This document shows, piece by piece, positions 17,985-25,673 of a stretch of DNA of 64,000 bases (position 1 is the stretch's first letter; every line of letters starts with the position of its first letter). Under the pieces are notes generated by a model. The model worked only from the letters and a program-made list of their open reading frames with translations, made no database searches and was not told where the DNA came from. Source of the stretch: Acidobacteriota bacterium. GTDB lineage: Bacteria; Acidobacteriota; Vicinamibacteria; Vicinamibacterales; SCN-69-37. The position numbers were made by a program, and so were the translations under genes. The stretch lies in assembly GCA_016716905.1 (NCBI GenBank), contig JADJUS010000004.1, positions 558,001-622,000 on the forward strand, given 5' to 3'.

Positions 17985-19121
17985 ATGATCAGGCTGGCTC
18001 GCACGGTGGTGACACTCGCCGCGCTTGTCGCGATGGCGCCGGGCGTCTCCACGCTGGCCGCGCAGGCCCAGACCGGCGCGCGTATCGTGGAGATCAGCGG
18101 CAACCACCGCAACGGCACCGCCACCTTTCGCATCGACGCGCCGCAGGCGCGCGACGTCCGCGTGGTGATGGAGCCCATGAATGCGGCTGACGCCAAGCCG
18201 ATGGTGAAAGACGACAAGGGGATGTGGACGGCGACTCTGGGCCCGTTCGATCCCGACTACTACGCGGTCGCGTTTCTCACCGACGGAGTGTGGCGCACCG
18301 CCGGGTATGTGCATGTCACCGGGCCGGCGCCGCAGGCCTGGGACCCGCGTCCGGTGAAACACGGGACCGTGCACCAGCACTGGTACGACTCGAAGACGCT
18401 GAACATGTTCCGCAGTGTCTGGGTCTACACGCCGCCAGGCTACGAGGAAAGCAAGGAGTCTTTCCCGGTCCTGTACCTCCTGCATGGCAGCGGTGGAGAC
18501 GAAGGCTCCTGGGTCAACGACGGCCTGGCGAACATCATCCTCGACAACCAGATTGCCGACGGCCGTGCCAAACCGATGATCGTCGTCATGCCCTTCGGCC
18601 ACACGAATCCCAGCCCCAGGGCGGGTGTCGCGCCGTCGTATACGGGCCGCGATACCCAGGCCTTCACCCAGGAGTTGTTGAGCGAAGTCATACCCGCCGT
18701 CGAAAGGAACTATCGGGTGTCGCGCAAGGCCGACCATCGCGCGATCGCAGGGTTCTCCATGGGCGGCAATCACGCGCGCCTCATTGGCCTGCAGCGGCTG
18801 GACCTGTTTCACTCAGTCGCGACGTTCAGCGGCACGATCGGGGTGCGGGGCCCTCAGGTCACCGCCGCGACGATCGAGGAGGCGTATGGACCGGCGTTCG
18901 AGGAACCCGATTCGGTCCCGAACGGCATCAATGTGGCGCTGCGCCTGCTGTGGCTCGGAGTCGGCTCACAGGAGGAACGCCTGCTCACCCAGCACAAGCT
19001 GTTCACCGATCTGCTCAACGAGCGCCGGATCAAACACACGTTCGTGGTCGAGCCCGGCGGCCACACATGGCACGTGTGGCGGCGCAATCTGCGCGACCTC
19101 GTGGCGCTGTTGTTTCGATAG
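17985..19121 (+). CDS. secreted esterase, enterochelin esterase/feruloyl esterase-like
   Basis: A 378-residue alpha/beta-hydrolase. After a signal peptide (about 1-27, TLAAQAQ) comes an N-terminal Ig-like (E-set/CBM48-type) domain (about 35-110), then an esterase D-like domain with LLHGSGGDEGSW (oxyanion region), GFSMGGNH (nucleophile Ser in GxSxG) and a C-terminal EPGGHTWHVW histidine. This matches CE1-type carbohydrate esterases such as acetyl-xylan or feruloyl esterases, suggesting polysaccharide side-chain removal. The nearby GH31 enzyme fits that role. No Shine-Dalgarno sequence; predicted leaderless. Confidence 0.85.
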   Translation: MIRLARTVVTLAALVAMAPGVSTLAAQAQTGARIVEISGNHRNGTATFRIDAPQARDVRVVMEPMNAADAKPMVKDDKGMWTATLGPFDPDYYAVAFLTDGVWRTAGYVHVTGPAPQAWDPRPVKHGTVHQHWYDSKTLNMFRSVWVYTPPGYEESKESFPVLYLLHGSGGDEGSWVNDGLANIILDNQIADGRAKPMIVVMPFGHTNPSPRAGVAPSYTGRDTQAFTQELLSEVIPAVERNYRVSRKADHRAIAGFSMGGNHARLIGLQRLDLFHSVATFSGTIGVRGPQVTAATIEEAYGPAFEEPDSVPNGINVALRLLWLGVGSQEERLLTQHKLFTDLLNERRIKHTFVVEPGGHTWHVWRRNLRDLVALLFR

Positions 19122-19138
19122 GTCGCGCCGCTCGGCCG

Positions 19139-19543
19139 CTACCAGATTGTCTTGACCACTCCGGCCTCGCGAATCGCGGAGTCGCGGGTGATCAGCCCCA
19201 GGCCCAGGTCCAGGGCGCTTGCGACGATGAGGCCGTCGAACGGGTCGCGGGTAAATCGCAGGTCGTCGGCGTCGAAGACCTGGCCGGCGTCAAGCGCGTG
19301 TGGTTGATAGGCCGGGTTGCTGAACAGGTCTCCAAAAAACTCGCGCACAGGACGCCGCAGGTTGATGCGGACCACGCGAGCCAGCAGGCTGACTTCCCAG
19401 ATGACCGCCGCAGGCACGTAAATGATCATCTCGCGCCGCTCGGCTGCCGCGAAGGCGGCCCTGGCTTTGGGGCCAAGAACGCCTCCGCCGGCAGCGTGGA
19501 AGACCAGCGCGTGCGTGTCGGTGACCGCAGCGTTGTCAGCCAC
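19139..19543 (-). CDS. vapC: PIN-domain toxin, VapC type
   Basis: A 134-residue PIN-domain ribonuclease. The acidic residues expected for Mg2+ binding are visible: the Asp in VTDTHAL, the Glu in IWEVS, and the Asp residues in RDPFDGLIVASA and ITRDSAI. I start it at GTG 19543, giving an 8-bp overlap with the antitoxin stop, typical of VapBC pairs; a longer frame is open upstream but is antitoxin sequence in another frame. The target is unknown (family members cut tRNA or rRNA). Confidence 0.82.
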   Translation of the reverse strand: MADNAAVTDTHALVFHAAGGGVLGPKARAAFAAAERREMIIYVPAAVIWEVSLLARVVRINLRRPVREFFGDLFSNPAYQPHALDAGQVFDADDLRFTRDPFDGLIVASALDLGLGLITRDSAIREAGVVKTIW

Positions 19544-19862
19544 GCCGTGCCTTTCGCGGACGTCTGGCGCGTGATCCGGAAAGTGGTGGCGTCTCCCGCG
19601 CGATGAACGGCCGCTGCAGGGACGCGGCGAACACCGACTGCACGTACGCACCCGCGTGCTCAAGCGTGGGGTCGCCCGGGGCGATGTCGATGGTGCCGAC
19701 CACCGACCGTGACGCGTTTGCACCGTGACCGCCCGCGCGTGCGGCGGTGATGAGCCCGTCCAGCGCCTCACTCAGGCTCCGGCGTTTGGTGGTGGCCGCC
19801 CGACCCTTTAACCAGAGCAAGTTGCCCTCTTCAAGGGTTACCGACAGCGCTCGTTTTGGCAT
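19536..19862 (-). CDS. vapB: antitoxin of the VapBC-type pair
   Basis: A 108-residue protein whose N-terminus (ALSVTLEEGNLLWLKGRA, then SLSEALDGLI) looks like a ribbon-helix-helix DNA-binding fold, followed by a basic, Pro-rich toxin-binding tail. It precedes and overlaps the PIN toxin. The ATG at 19862 is chosen because TATCGT lies exactly 6 nt before it; an alternative ATG 6 nt upstream would begin inside the expected untranscribed spacer. Autorepression through the adjacent inverted repeat is likely but not shown. Confidence 0.7.
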   Translation of the reverse strand: MPKRALSVTLEEGNLLWLKGRAATTKRRSLSEALDGLITAARAGGHGANASRSVVGTIDIAPGDPTLEHAGAYVQSVFAASLQRPFIARETPPLSGSRARRPRKARRG

Positions 19863-19868
19863 GAACAT

Positions 19869-19874
19869 ACGATA
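19869..19874 (-). promoter_or_regulatory. -10 box of the vapBC operon (leaderless)
   Basis: TATCGT on the minus strand, 6 nt before ATG 19862, with no Shine-Dalgarno sequence between. Confidence 0.45.
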
Positions 19875-19902
19875 ACACGAACACAGAGCTACTGCCCACA
19901 CT

Positions 19903-19988
19903 GTCCGTGGGTCCGCAGGTCCGTGGGTCCGCGCTGAACGGCGCGGCTCCGCGAACCCACGGACCTACGGACCAGCGGACCCACGGAC
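19903..19988. repeat. period-8 repeat forming an inverted repeat between divergent genes
   Basis: GTCCG recurs every 8 bp (four copies) on the left. The right side carries the complement, with a perfect 14-bp pair GTCCGTGGGTCCGC / GCGGACCCACGGAC at the outer ends (19903-19916 and 19975-19988). It separates vapB from the cupin gene and abuts the cupin -10 box. Confidence 0.8.
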
Positions 19989-19994
19989 TATGAT
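19989..19994 (+). promoter_or_regulatory. -10 box of the cupin gene (leaderless)
   Basis: TATGAT begins at the base after the inverted repeat and ends 6 nt before ATG 20001. Confidence 0.5.
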
Positions 19995-20000
19995 CTTCAT

Positions 20001-20321
20001 ATGGTCCCTGCCTCTGAAGTCCTCTCCCTCCATTCCCTCGTCACCCCAACCCCTGACGGTATCGCCTCAAGAATTCTGGCAAAGACGCCTGGAGGAAGCG
20101 TGACGTTATTCGCGTTCGCTGAAGGGCAGGGTCTGACCGAGCACACCTCGCCGTTTGATGCGCTGGTGATGGTGCTTGAAGGTGCACTCATCCTGACCAT
20201 CGGCGGAGTGGCCATGCGCACCGAGCCCGGCACGCTGGTGCGAATGCCTGCGGACATTCCACACGCCGTCGACGCGCCCGAGGCGGCGCGCATGTTGTTG
20301 ACGATGCTGAAGGCGAGCTGA
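20001..20321 (+). CDS. single-domain cupin protein
   Basis: A 106-residue cupin_2 fold. Motif 1 is degenerate (EGQGLTEHTSPFDALVMVLEG) with one clear His; motif 2 (PGTLVRMPADIPHAV) retains the His. It could bind a metal but the usual two-His/Glu set is incomplete. Small cupins act as metal-dependent isomerases, dioxygenases or binding proteins; no choice can be made. No signal peptide; cytoplasmic. Confidence 0.75.
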   Translation: MVPASEVLSLHSLVTPTPDGIASRILAKTPGGSVTLFAFAEGQGLTEHTSPFDALVMVLEGALILTIGGVAMRTEPGTLVRMPADIPHAVDAPEAARMLLTMLKAS

Positions 20322-20336
20322 GGGCGGCGCAGGCGG

Positions 20337-20762
20337 CTATGCGGTGCCGGCGGCAGATCGGCGATTCATGTAACCGCGAAGGCCCTTGACGTTGATCGAA
20401 ATGACGATCAGGCCACGTGAAGTGGCCATGATGTCGACGTCAAAGTCGTGGCCGCGTTCGGTCAGCCGGTCCACGACGTACGACAGCGTCTGCATGGCCA
20501 GCGGACTGGCGTCGTCTTTGGCGTGGCCACGTTCGGCGGCCACTGTCACCCACGTGTTGTCGGTGCGTCTGGAGTCGCGCCCGGGCCGCTCGGAGCGCTT
20601 GATGCGCTGAATGGTGACACTGATGGCGTTGACAACCTTGTTCTGCCACACCCATTCCCGCACATCGTCTGTGGTCATGGCGCCGGCCGCCACCTGCTGC
20701 CGCTTGTCGTCCCACACCGCCAGCCATCGTCGCTCTTCAGCCGTAAACGCTTCGTCAGTCAC
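20337..20762 (-). CDS. hypothetical protein
   Basis: A 141-residue soluble protein, charged in its first half (AEERRWLAVWDDKRQQ) and more hydrophobic in the second (DVDIMATSRGLIVISINVKGL). I do not recognise it. The GTG at 20762 is preferred to a GTG 15 nt upstream because TACGAT lies exactly 6 nt before it. It follows the nitronate monooxygenase-like gene on the same strand with a 45-nt gap that contains this promoter. Confidence 0.55.
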   Translation of the reverse strand: MTDEAFTAEERRWLAVWDDKRQQVAAGAMTTDDVREWVWQNKVVNAISVTIQRIKRSERPGRDSRRTDNTWVTVAAERGHAKDDASPLAMQTLSYVVDRLTERGHDFDVDIMATSRGLIVISINVKGLRGYMNRRSAAGTA

Positions 20763-20768
20763 GGGCTG

Positions 20769-20774
20769 ATCGTA
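20769..20774 (-). promoter_or_regulatory. -10 box of a leaderless hypothetical gene
   Basis: TACGAT on the minus strand with a 6-nt gap to GTG 20762. Confidence 0.4.
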
Positions 20775-20807
20775 CACGAAAATTTCGGCAACCTGGCTGC
20801 CATGGGA

Positions 20808-22256
20808 CTACGCCAGTTTGGAAACCGCCTGAGATTCATATTCGAGCACGGCAATCACATCTGCCGCGGTGTACTCGGTCGCGCCCGGGCTCAGGAATCG
20901 CGCCACGCCGGGGAGATCATCGCCCATGGTGATGATCCCGGGTTCAACCAGACGGCCCGCTCGCACTTGTGGGAGACCGGTCGTGGCCACGAGCGCGTTG
21001 CAGATGCACGCGCGGCCCTCGGTGGCCGCGCGGTCGCCGCCCTTCGATTCATAGACGTTGACGGGCTCAGCCGGACATCGGAATCCGACCGCGCCGTCGG
21101 TGGTCCGATACGCTTCGCGGAGGTAGCCGAGGTCGCAAATGCGCGGCCGCGCGTCCAGGACGCCTTCGTCCGACAACGTGCCAGGCACCCGGGCCACCTT
21201 GAACGGAAAGCCGGTGGGCGAGGCCTTGGGATCCGTGAAGATGTCGGTCGCGCCCGATCGCACCTGCTCCAGCAGCGTGCGCTTGAAGTCGGCGCGCAGG
21301 CCGGACTCGGCGCACATGGCGAAGGCCGTTCCCACCTGAATGCCCTCAGCGCCGCGTTCCAGCGCCTCTTGCAAACGGCCGGGCGCGCCCGAACCACCGG
21401 CCAGCCAGAACGGCAGGCCGAGCGCCTTCAACTTGTCGAGATTCACCACGTCGCGTGTGCCATACACCGGCTCGCCCCGATCGCTCAGTTGCAGCGCGCC
21501 TCGCGGCGGCGCGTTGTGGCCTCCCGCCGTGGGGCCCTCGACGATGAAGCCGTTGACGAGGCCGCTGGCGCGTCGCTGCAGGGTCAACGCCAGCACATCG
21601 GACGCGATGATGGCCAGGAACTGCGGCCGTGTGAGCGGTGGCTCCGTCACGCCCACGATCGTCTGCGGATCAAACGACAACGTCGTGGCGTCGTCGGCCG
21701 CGGCGCCGCTGACGTTGAGCGGGTAGGTGGCCGGTTGGTGATTGGCGAAGAGATCCAGCACGCCGGGAATTTTGAGCGGGATGCCGGCGCCCATCAGCAC
21801 GTAGTGCACGCCGGCGAGCATCGCTCCGTAGATGGAGGGCAAGTGCGGCGTCTGGATCTTCTCCAGATAGTTGATGCCGACGGGATTGTTGTGGCCTTCG
21901 CGGGCCAGGAAGACCTCGACGAAATTGGCGACGACACAAAGCGCCTGCCAGTCAGGAGCCGGCGTGGGCGAGGCCTGCGCCCGGGTGACGAACGCGGCGT
22001 TGGGCGCTTTGCCTCCGGCGATGTAGTACGTGTCCCACACCTGGTCGGCGAGTCTGGCGACAGGGAAGTGGTCCAGGGCCCGGCGCATGTGGCCGCCGGG
22101 GTCGCCCATCTGCAGGCGCCGCGCCAGCACTTCATCGAGTGCCGTGCCGCTGACCACGCCAAGTTGGCCGAGCGTCGAGACAGCGCGCGCCAGGCGCCAG
22201 TCGGAGATCCCGACGCCCATGCCGCCCTGGATGATCATCGGATGCGTGCGCGTCAC
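20808..22256 (-). CDS. nitronate monooxygenase-like FMN enzyme (NPD/FabK family)
   Basis: A 482-residue TIM-barrel flavoprotein. The N-terminus HPMIIQGGMGVGISDW is the conserved FMN-binding start of the family, and GGSGAPGRLQEALERGAEGIQVGTAFAMC is the C-terminal phosphate-binding region. It is longer than typical nitronate monooxygenases (about 320-360), with extra sequence in the middle and at the C-terminus. I start at GTG 22256, which follows a GAGG site and a TACGAT box at 22275-22280. The frame is open further upstream but that extension is translated repeat (CSVLRAP units) and is not real protein. Confidence 0.82.
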   Translation of the reverse strand: MTRTHPMIIQGGMGVGISDWRLARAVSTLGQLGVVSGTALDEVLARRLQMGDPGGHMRRALDHFPVARLADQVWDTYYIAGGKAPNAAFVTRAQASPTPAPDWQALCVVANFVEVFLAREGHNNPVGINYLEKIQTPHLPSIYGAMLAGVHYVLMGAGIPLKIPGVLDLFANHQPATYPLNVSGAAADDATTLSFDPQTIVGVTEPPLTRPQFLAIIASDVLALTLQRRASGLVNGFIVEGPTAGGHNAPPRGALQLSDRGEPVYGTRDVVNLDKLKALGLPFWLAGGSGAPGRLQEALERGAEGIQVGTAFAMCAESGLRADFKRTLLEQVRSGATDIFTDPKASPTGFPFKVARVPGTLSDEGVLDARPRICDLGYLREAYRTTDGAVGFRCPAEPVNVYESKGGDRAATEGRACICNALVATTGLPQVRAGRLVEPGIITMGDDLPGVARFLSPGATEYTAADVIAVLEYESQAVSKLA

Positions 22257-22321
22257 TGGCGATACCTCTGGTTCATCGTAGGCACCGTCCGGGCCGGGAG
22301 GATGTAAGGGTTGTGTAATTT

Positions 22322-22450
22322 GTTTGTGCTGGGTGCTGTTGTGCTGTTGTGCTGGGTGCTGTTGTGCTGGGGTGCTGCACTTCAGCACGGAGCACGGAGC
22401 ACGGAGCACGGAGCACGGAGCACGGAGCACGGAGCACCGAGCACGGAGCA
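22322..22450. repeat. period-7 and period-8 minisatellites
   Basis: The left part (22325-22375) alternates TGTGCTGT and GGGTGCTG units of about 8 bp. The right part (22385-22450) has about nine GGAGCAC heptamers. The two parts are partly complementary (GTGCTG against CAGCAC), so a hairpin with CACTT at the tip can form. It lies between two minus-strand genes. Confidence 0.85.
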
Positions 22451-22451
22451 C

Positions 22452-23162
22452 TTAGCACCGCTTCCGAAATGCGGCCTCGTAGATCACCGGGCCGCCACGC
22501 TGGACGGTCAAGGCCGTTGGCCGGTTGTATTCGGTGATCGGCACGGCTGGATCGGGCGTGAATCCCGCATCGGCGAGTTCCTCGATGAGTTGCGCCTCGG
22601 TCAGGAAACACTGCGGTTGTCCCGAGAACTGGGTGAACACAAAGGGTTCCCCCTCCACTGGCCGCGCATCGTCGGGCAGGGTGTGCCGCGAGAAGGTGAA
22701 GACAAACAGCGCGGCGCCGGGCCTGGCCGCGCGCGCGGCCTCGCGCACGGCCGCGCGGAACTGGGCTGCGGAGTGCGCGAGGTTCCAGATGCCGTGCGCG
22801 ATGACCAGGTCCGCGCAACGGTCCGGCACCGGCAGTTGCTCCATTGGCGCGAGGCAGAACGTGAGCCGGCCGGGGGATGGGCCCGAGACCTCACGAGCGC
22901 GCGCGGCCTTCAGCATGGGCCACGACAGATCGGTGCCGATGACGTTCCAGCCCATGGCCGCCAGCGGCACGGCGTTGCGCGCCGCTCCGCACCCGATGTC
23001 GAGAGCCGTGCCCGGGCGACCAAGGCGAGCCAGTTCGCCTGCGGCGAACCGCATGAGGACCTCGTTGGGGGGTGACTGCGAAAACCCCGCCACGGTGCCC
23101 GGCGCACTCCAGGCGCTTCCGGCAAGTGGGTCATATTTCGCCATTTCGGTCATTTGTGCCAT
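22452..23162 (-). CDS. class I SAM-dependent methyltransferase
   Basis: About 236 residues. ALDIGCGAARNAVPLAAMGWNVIGTDLS contains motif I (DIGCG) and the acidic end of strand 2, and DLVIAHGIWNLAH is motif IV, as in UbiE/TehB-like methyltransferases. The substrate is unknown. The start is uncertain: ATG codons at 23162, 23153 and 23144 and a GTG at 23183 are all in frame, without a clear ribosome site. A CATACT -10 box at 23186-23191 overlaps the nos operator. The stop lies just beyond a heptamer array. Confidence 0.78.
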   Translation of the reverse strand: MAQMTEMAKYDPLAGSAWSAPGTVAGFSQSPPNEVLMRFAAGELARLGRPGTALDIGCGAARNAVPLAAMGWNVIGTDLSWPMLKAARAREVSGPSPGRLTFCLAPMEQLPVPDRCADLVIAHGIWNLAHSAAQFRAAVREAARAARPGAALFVFTFSRHTLPDDARPVEGEPFVFTQFSGQPQCFLTEAQLIEELADAGFTPDPAVPITEYNRPTALTVQRGGPVIYEAAFRKRC

Positions 23163-23187
23163 TTCGCCATTACATGAGCGCACCGAG

Positions 23188-23203
23188 TATGACCAACGTC
23201 ATA
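23188..23203. promoter_or_regulatory. predicted CRP/FNR-family operator of the nos operon
   Basis: TATGACCAACGTCATA is a perfect 6+6 inverted repeat with core TGA-N6-TCA. Its centre (23195.5) is exactly 41.5 bp before the start site predicted from the TACCTT -10 box at 23225-23230, the class II activator position. The same ATGAC-N4-GTCAT recurs before the hemerythrin-crp/fnr operon. Confidence 0.65.
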
Positions 23204-23224
23204 ACCGCTCGTCTGCGGGCCGGA

Positions 23225-23230
23225 TACCTT
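23225..23230 (+). promoter_or_regulatory. -10 box of the nos operon
   Basis: TACCTT (TAnnnT type) predicts transcription from 23237, a 4-nt leader before ATG 23241, with no Shine-Dalgarno sequence. Confidence 0.45.
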
Positions 23231-23240
23231 TGCCAACGGC

Positions 23241-25163
23241 ATGGGTATTCACGTTCGGCTCCCGGATCTCGCTCATTGGAAGTCGCAGGTCAAGTGCCAG
23301 ACCGCCTGCCCGGTGCAGACCGACGCAGGCAAGTATGTGCAACTCATCGCCGATGGCCGCGACAAGGAGGCGTACCTGGTGGCCAGGGCGCCCAACCCAT
23401 TTGCCTCGGTGTGCGGCAGGGTCTGCGCGGCGCCGTGTGAGGACGCCTGCCGGAGGGGCGCCATTGACGCGCCAGTCTCCATCCGGGCGCTTAAGCGATA
23501 TGTCACGGAACAGTATGGCGCCGAGTCGGTAAAACCGGCGACGCAGGATGAACTGCGGCCCAACGGCGTCCACGAGGGCAATCGGTATATCGATCAGCTC
23601 CCGCTCGGGTCGCAGGTTCGCGCGGCAGGCCCAGCCCCGCGCCGGCGAGTCGCCGTGATTGGCGCCGGCCCCGCCGGGTTGGCGGCGGCGCACGACCTGG
23701 CCCTGCTCGGTCACGACGTCACCGTGTTTGAAGCCGGAAGCGAACCCGGCGGCATGATGCGGTACGGCATTCCGGAATACCGCTTGTCGCGAAGCCTGTT
23801 GCGCGCCGAAATCGACAAGATCCTTGCGCTGGGCGTCACCCTGAAACTCGAGACGCCCCTGACACCGGCTTTCGGCTTGTCGCACCTGCGTGCTGCGGGT
23901 TTTGAATCCGTGTTTCTGTCGGTTGGCGTCTCCCGCGGGCGCGATCTCCAAATTCCTGGCGTGGAGCTCGACGGCGTGGTCAAAGCCGTCGACTACCTGT
24001 TGAACGTGAACCGCGGGTTCCGCATGGATCTGGGTCGCCGAGTGGTGGTCATCGGTGGCGGCTTTGTCGCCTTCGACGCGGCTCGCACCGCTCTGCGCGT
24101 GAGCCATGAAGATGAACTCGACGCTCTGGAAGGCGCCGCCGACGCCAGGGCGAAAGAGGCCTTTGATTCGGCGCGTGCCGCCCTGCGTGGCGGTGCGGCG
24201 GAAGTCACCATGATCTCGCTCGAACACTTCGACGAGATGCCGGTCCTGCGCACGATGCAGGGACATGACGAATACGAAGAGGCCGGGAAGGAAGGCGTCA
24301 AGTTCATCACCCGGCGCGGGCCGCGCGCGTTCATCGGCGCCAACGGCCGGCTGGCGACCATCGAATTGCGCGCTGTCACATCGGTATTTGATTCCGGTGG
24401 CCGCTTCGCCCCCGTGTACGACGACGCTGACGTCATCACGCTTGACGCCGACGCGTGCATCCTGGCCATCGGTCAGCAGCCGGACCTGGGCTTTTTGACT
24501 CCAGCTGACGGTATTGAACTCAACCCTTCGGGGACCATCCGCGTCGACCCGGTCACGCTGGCCACCAGCGCGCCGGGCATGTTCTCGGGCGGAGACGTCG
24601 CGTTTGGTCCCCGAAACCTCATCCAGGCCGTCGCCAACGGCAAGTTGGCTGCGCGTTCGATTCACTCGTTCCTGACCGACCATCGCGCCCGGATTGAGAC
24701 GCACCTTGAGATCGAGGTCATGCCGACCGCCACCTACCAGATGGTGAGCGGCTTCGAAAACTTCGATCGCGTCGCTGCGCCGACACTCGACATCGGGCGG
24801 CGCACGGGCATCGCCGAAGTCGAGACGGGCTACGGCCGCGAGTCCGCTGTGGAGCAGGCCGCGCGGTGCCTGGTCTGCCACATCCAGACCATCTACGACC
24901 CGGAGCTGTGTGTCCTCTGCAACCGCTGCGTGGACATCTGTCCCGAGTACTGCCTGGCGTTTGTACCGCTCGACGCCGTGTCGATGCCCGACGCCGAACG
25001 CGACGCGGTCACGGCGCGTGCGGGCGAAACAACGCTGCCGCTCACCGCCATGGTGAAAGACGACGAGCGGTGCATTCGATGCGGGCTCTGCGCGATTCGC
25101 TGCCCGACCGGTGCCATGACGATGGAGCGGTTTTCAATCACAGAGAACTGGGTGGAGGAGTGA
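23241..25163 (+). CDS. GltD-like FAD/NAD(P) oxidoreductase with multiple [4Fe-4S] clusters, first gene of nos operon
   Basis: A 640-residue flavoprotein. The N-terminus (about 20-80) has the two cysteine clusters of the glutamate-synthase small-subunit type (CQTACP; CGRVCAAPCEDAC). An FAD-binding Rossmann motif (VAVIGAGPAGLAAAHDLALLGHDVTVFEAG) and an NAD(P)-type one (VVVIGGGFVAFDAA) follow. The C-terminus has two ferredoxin motifs (CVLCNRCVDICPEYC and CIRCGLCAIRCPTGA). It could pass electrons from a reduced pyridine nucleotide or ferredoxin toward the Rieske/cytochrome b proteins encoded next. It overlaps the Rieske gene by one base. Many nos clusters use NosGH or NosR here instead. Confidence 0.85.
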   Translation: MGIHVRLPDLAHWKSQVKCQTACPVQTDAGKYVQLIADGRDKEAYLVARAPNPFASVCGRVCAAPCEDACRRGAIDAPVSIRALKRYVTEQYGAESVKPATQDELRPNGVHEGNRYIDQLPLGSQVRAAGPAPRRRVAVIGAGPAGLAAAHDLALLGHDVTVFEAGSEPGGMMRYGIPEYRLSRSLLRAEIDKILALGVTLKLETPLTPAFGLSHLRAAGFESVFLSVGVSRGRDLQIPGVELDGVVKAVDYLLNVNRGFRMDLGRRVVVIGGGFVAFDAARTALRVSHEDELDALEGAADARAKEAFDSARAALRGGAAEVTMISLEHFDEMPVLRTMQGHDEYEEAGKEGVKFITRRGPRAFIGANGRLATIELRAVTSVFDSGGRFAPVYDDADVITLDADACILAIGQQPDLGFLTPADGIELNPSGTIRVDPVTLATSAPGMFSGGDVAFGPRNLIQAVANGKLAARSIHSFLTDHRARIETHLEIEVMPTATYQMVSGFENFDRVAAPTLDIGRRTGIAEVETGYGRESAVEQAARCLVCHIQTIYDPELCVLCNRCVDICPEYCLAFVPLDAVSMPDAERDAVTARAGETTLPLTAMVKDDERCIRCGLCAIRCPTGAMTMERFSITENWVEE

Positions 25164-25663
25164 TGGCGGGAAACGATCGCCGGGAGTTTTTGATCAAGCT
25201 GGGTACGGGCTGTGGCGTGTGCGCACTTGGCGCACAAGGCGTGGCGTCGTTGCGGTCGCTGGTACCCAACGTGTCCTACGACGCGCCAACAACCGTAAAA
25301 CTGGGAGCGCCTGCGGAGTTTCCGGATGGCCTGAAGTTTCTGGCCGACGAGCGGCTCTTCATCTTCCGCGACGGCAACACCTTCCACGCCGTATCGGCGG
25401 TCTGCACGCACCTGGGCTGCACGGTCAGGGCCGAGGCGTTGTCCAAACCAGAAACCGCCACGGTGGGTGGCGCGCCCCTCCGGCTCACGCACCAGTTCAG
25501 TTGCCCGTGCCACGGGTCGCATTACACCGGCGACGGCACCAACGTCTCTGGCCCGGCGCCCAAACCCCTGTCGTGGTACCGCCTGTCGGTGGCGACCGAC
25601 GACGGGCAACTCGTCGTGGATTTGGCGGACGAAGTTGAGCGCGATTTCCGCCTGACGGTCTGA
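25163..25663 (+). CDS. Rieske [2Fe-2S] protein of the nos electron-transfer module
   Basis: A 166-residue Rieske protein. The N-terminus NDRREFLIKLGTG resembles a Tat signal (twin Arg), followed by a hydrophobic anchor (about 12-32). The cluster motifs are CTHLGC and CPCHGSHY, which supply two Cys and two His plus the disulfide pair. It would be anchored on the outer face of the cytoplasmic membrane, receiving electrons from quinol with cytochrome b and passing them to the pentahaem cytochrome. TGATG overlap with the upstream gene; cytochrome b begins 10 nt downstream. Confidence 0.9.
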   Translation: MAGNDRREFLIKLGTGCGVCALGAQGVASLRSLVPNVSYDAPTTVKLGAPAEFPDGLKFLADERLFIFRDGNTFHAVSAVCTHLGCTVRAEALSKPETATVGGAPLRLTHQFSCPCHGSHYTGDGTNVSGPAPKPLSWYRLSVATDDGQLVVDLADEVERDFRLTV

Positions 25664-25673
25664 GGTATTCGAC

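Noticed and set aside
16738..17988. Long plus-strand open frame (about 416 codons)
   Set aside because: Antisense to the MBL hydrolase gene, which has clear metal motifs; the plus frame has none.
20448..22307. Long plus-strand open frame (about 619 codons)
   Set aside because: It is antisense to the nitronate monooxygenase-like gene, has no recognisable domain and the biased composition (His/Arg-rich) of a shadow frame in high-GC DNA.
22385..22450. Possible CRISPR array
   Set aside because: Units are 7-8 bp with no spacers, and no cas genes are present.
23199..24881. Long minus-strand open frame (about 560 codons)
   Set aside because: Antisense to the GltD-like flavoprotein; composition typical of a shadow frame.
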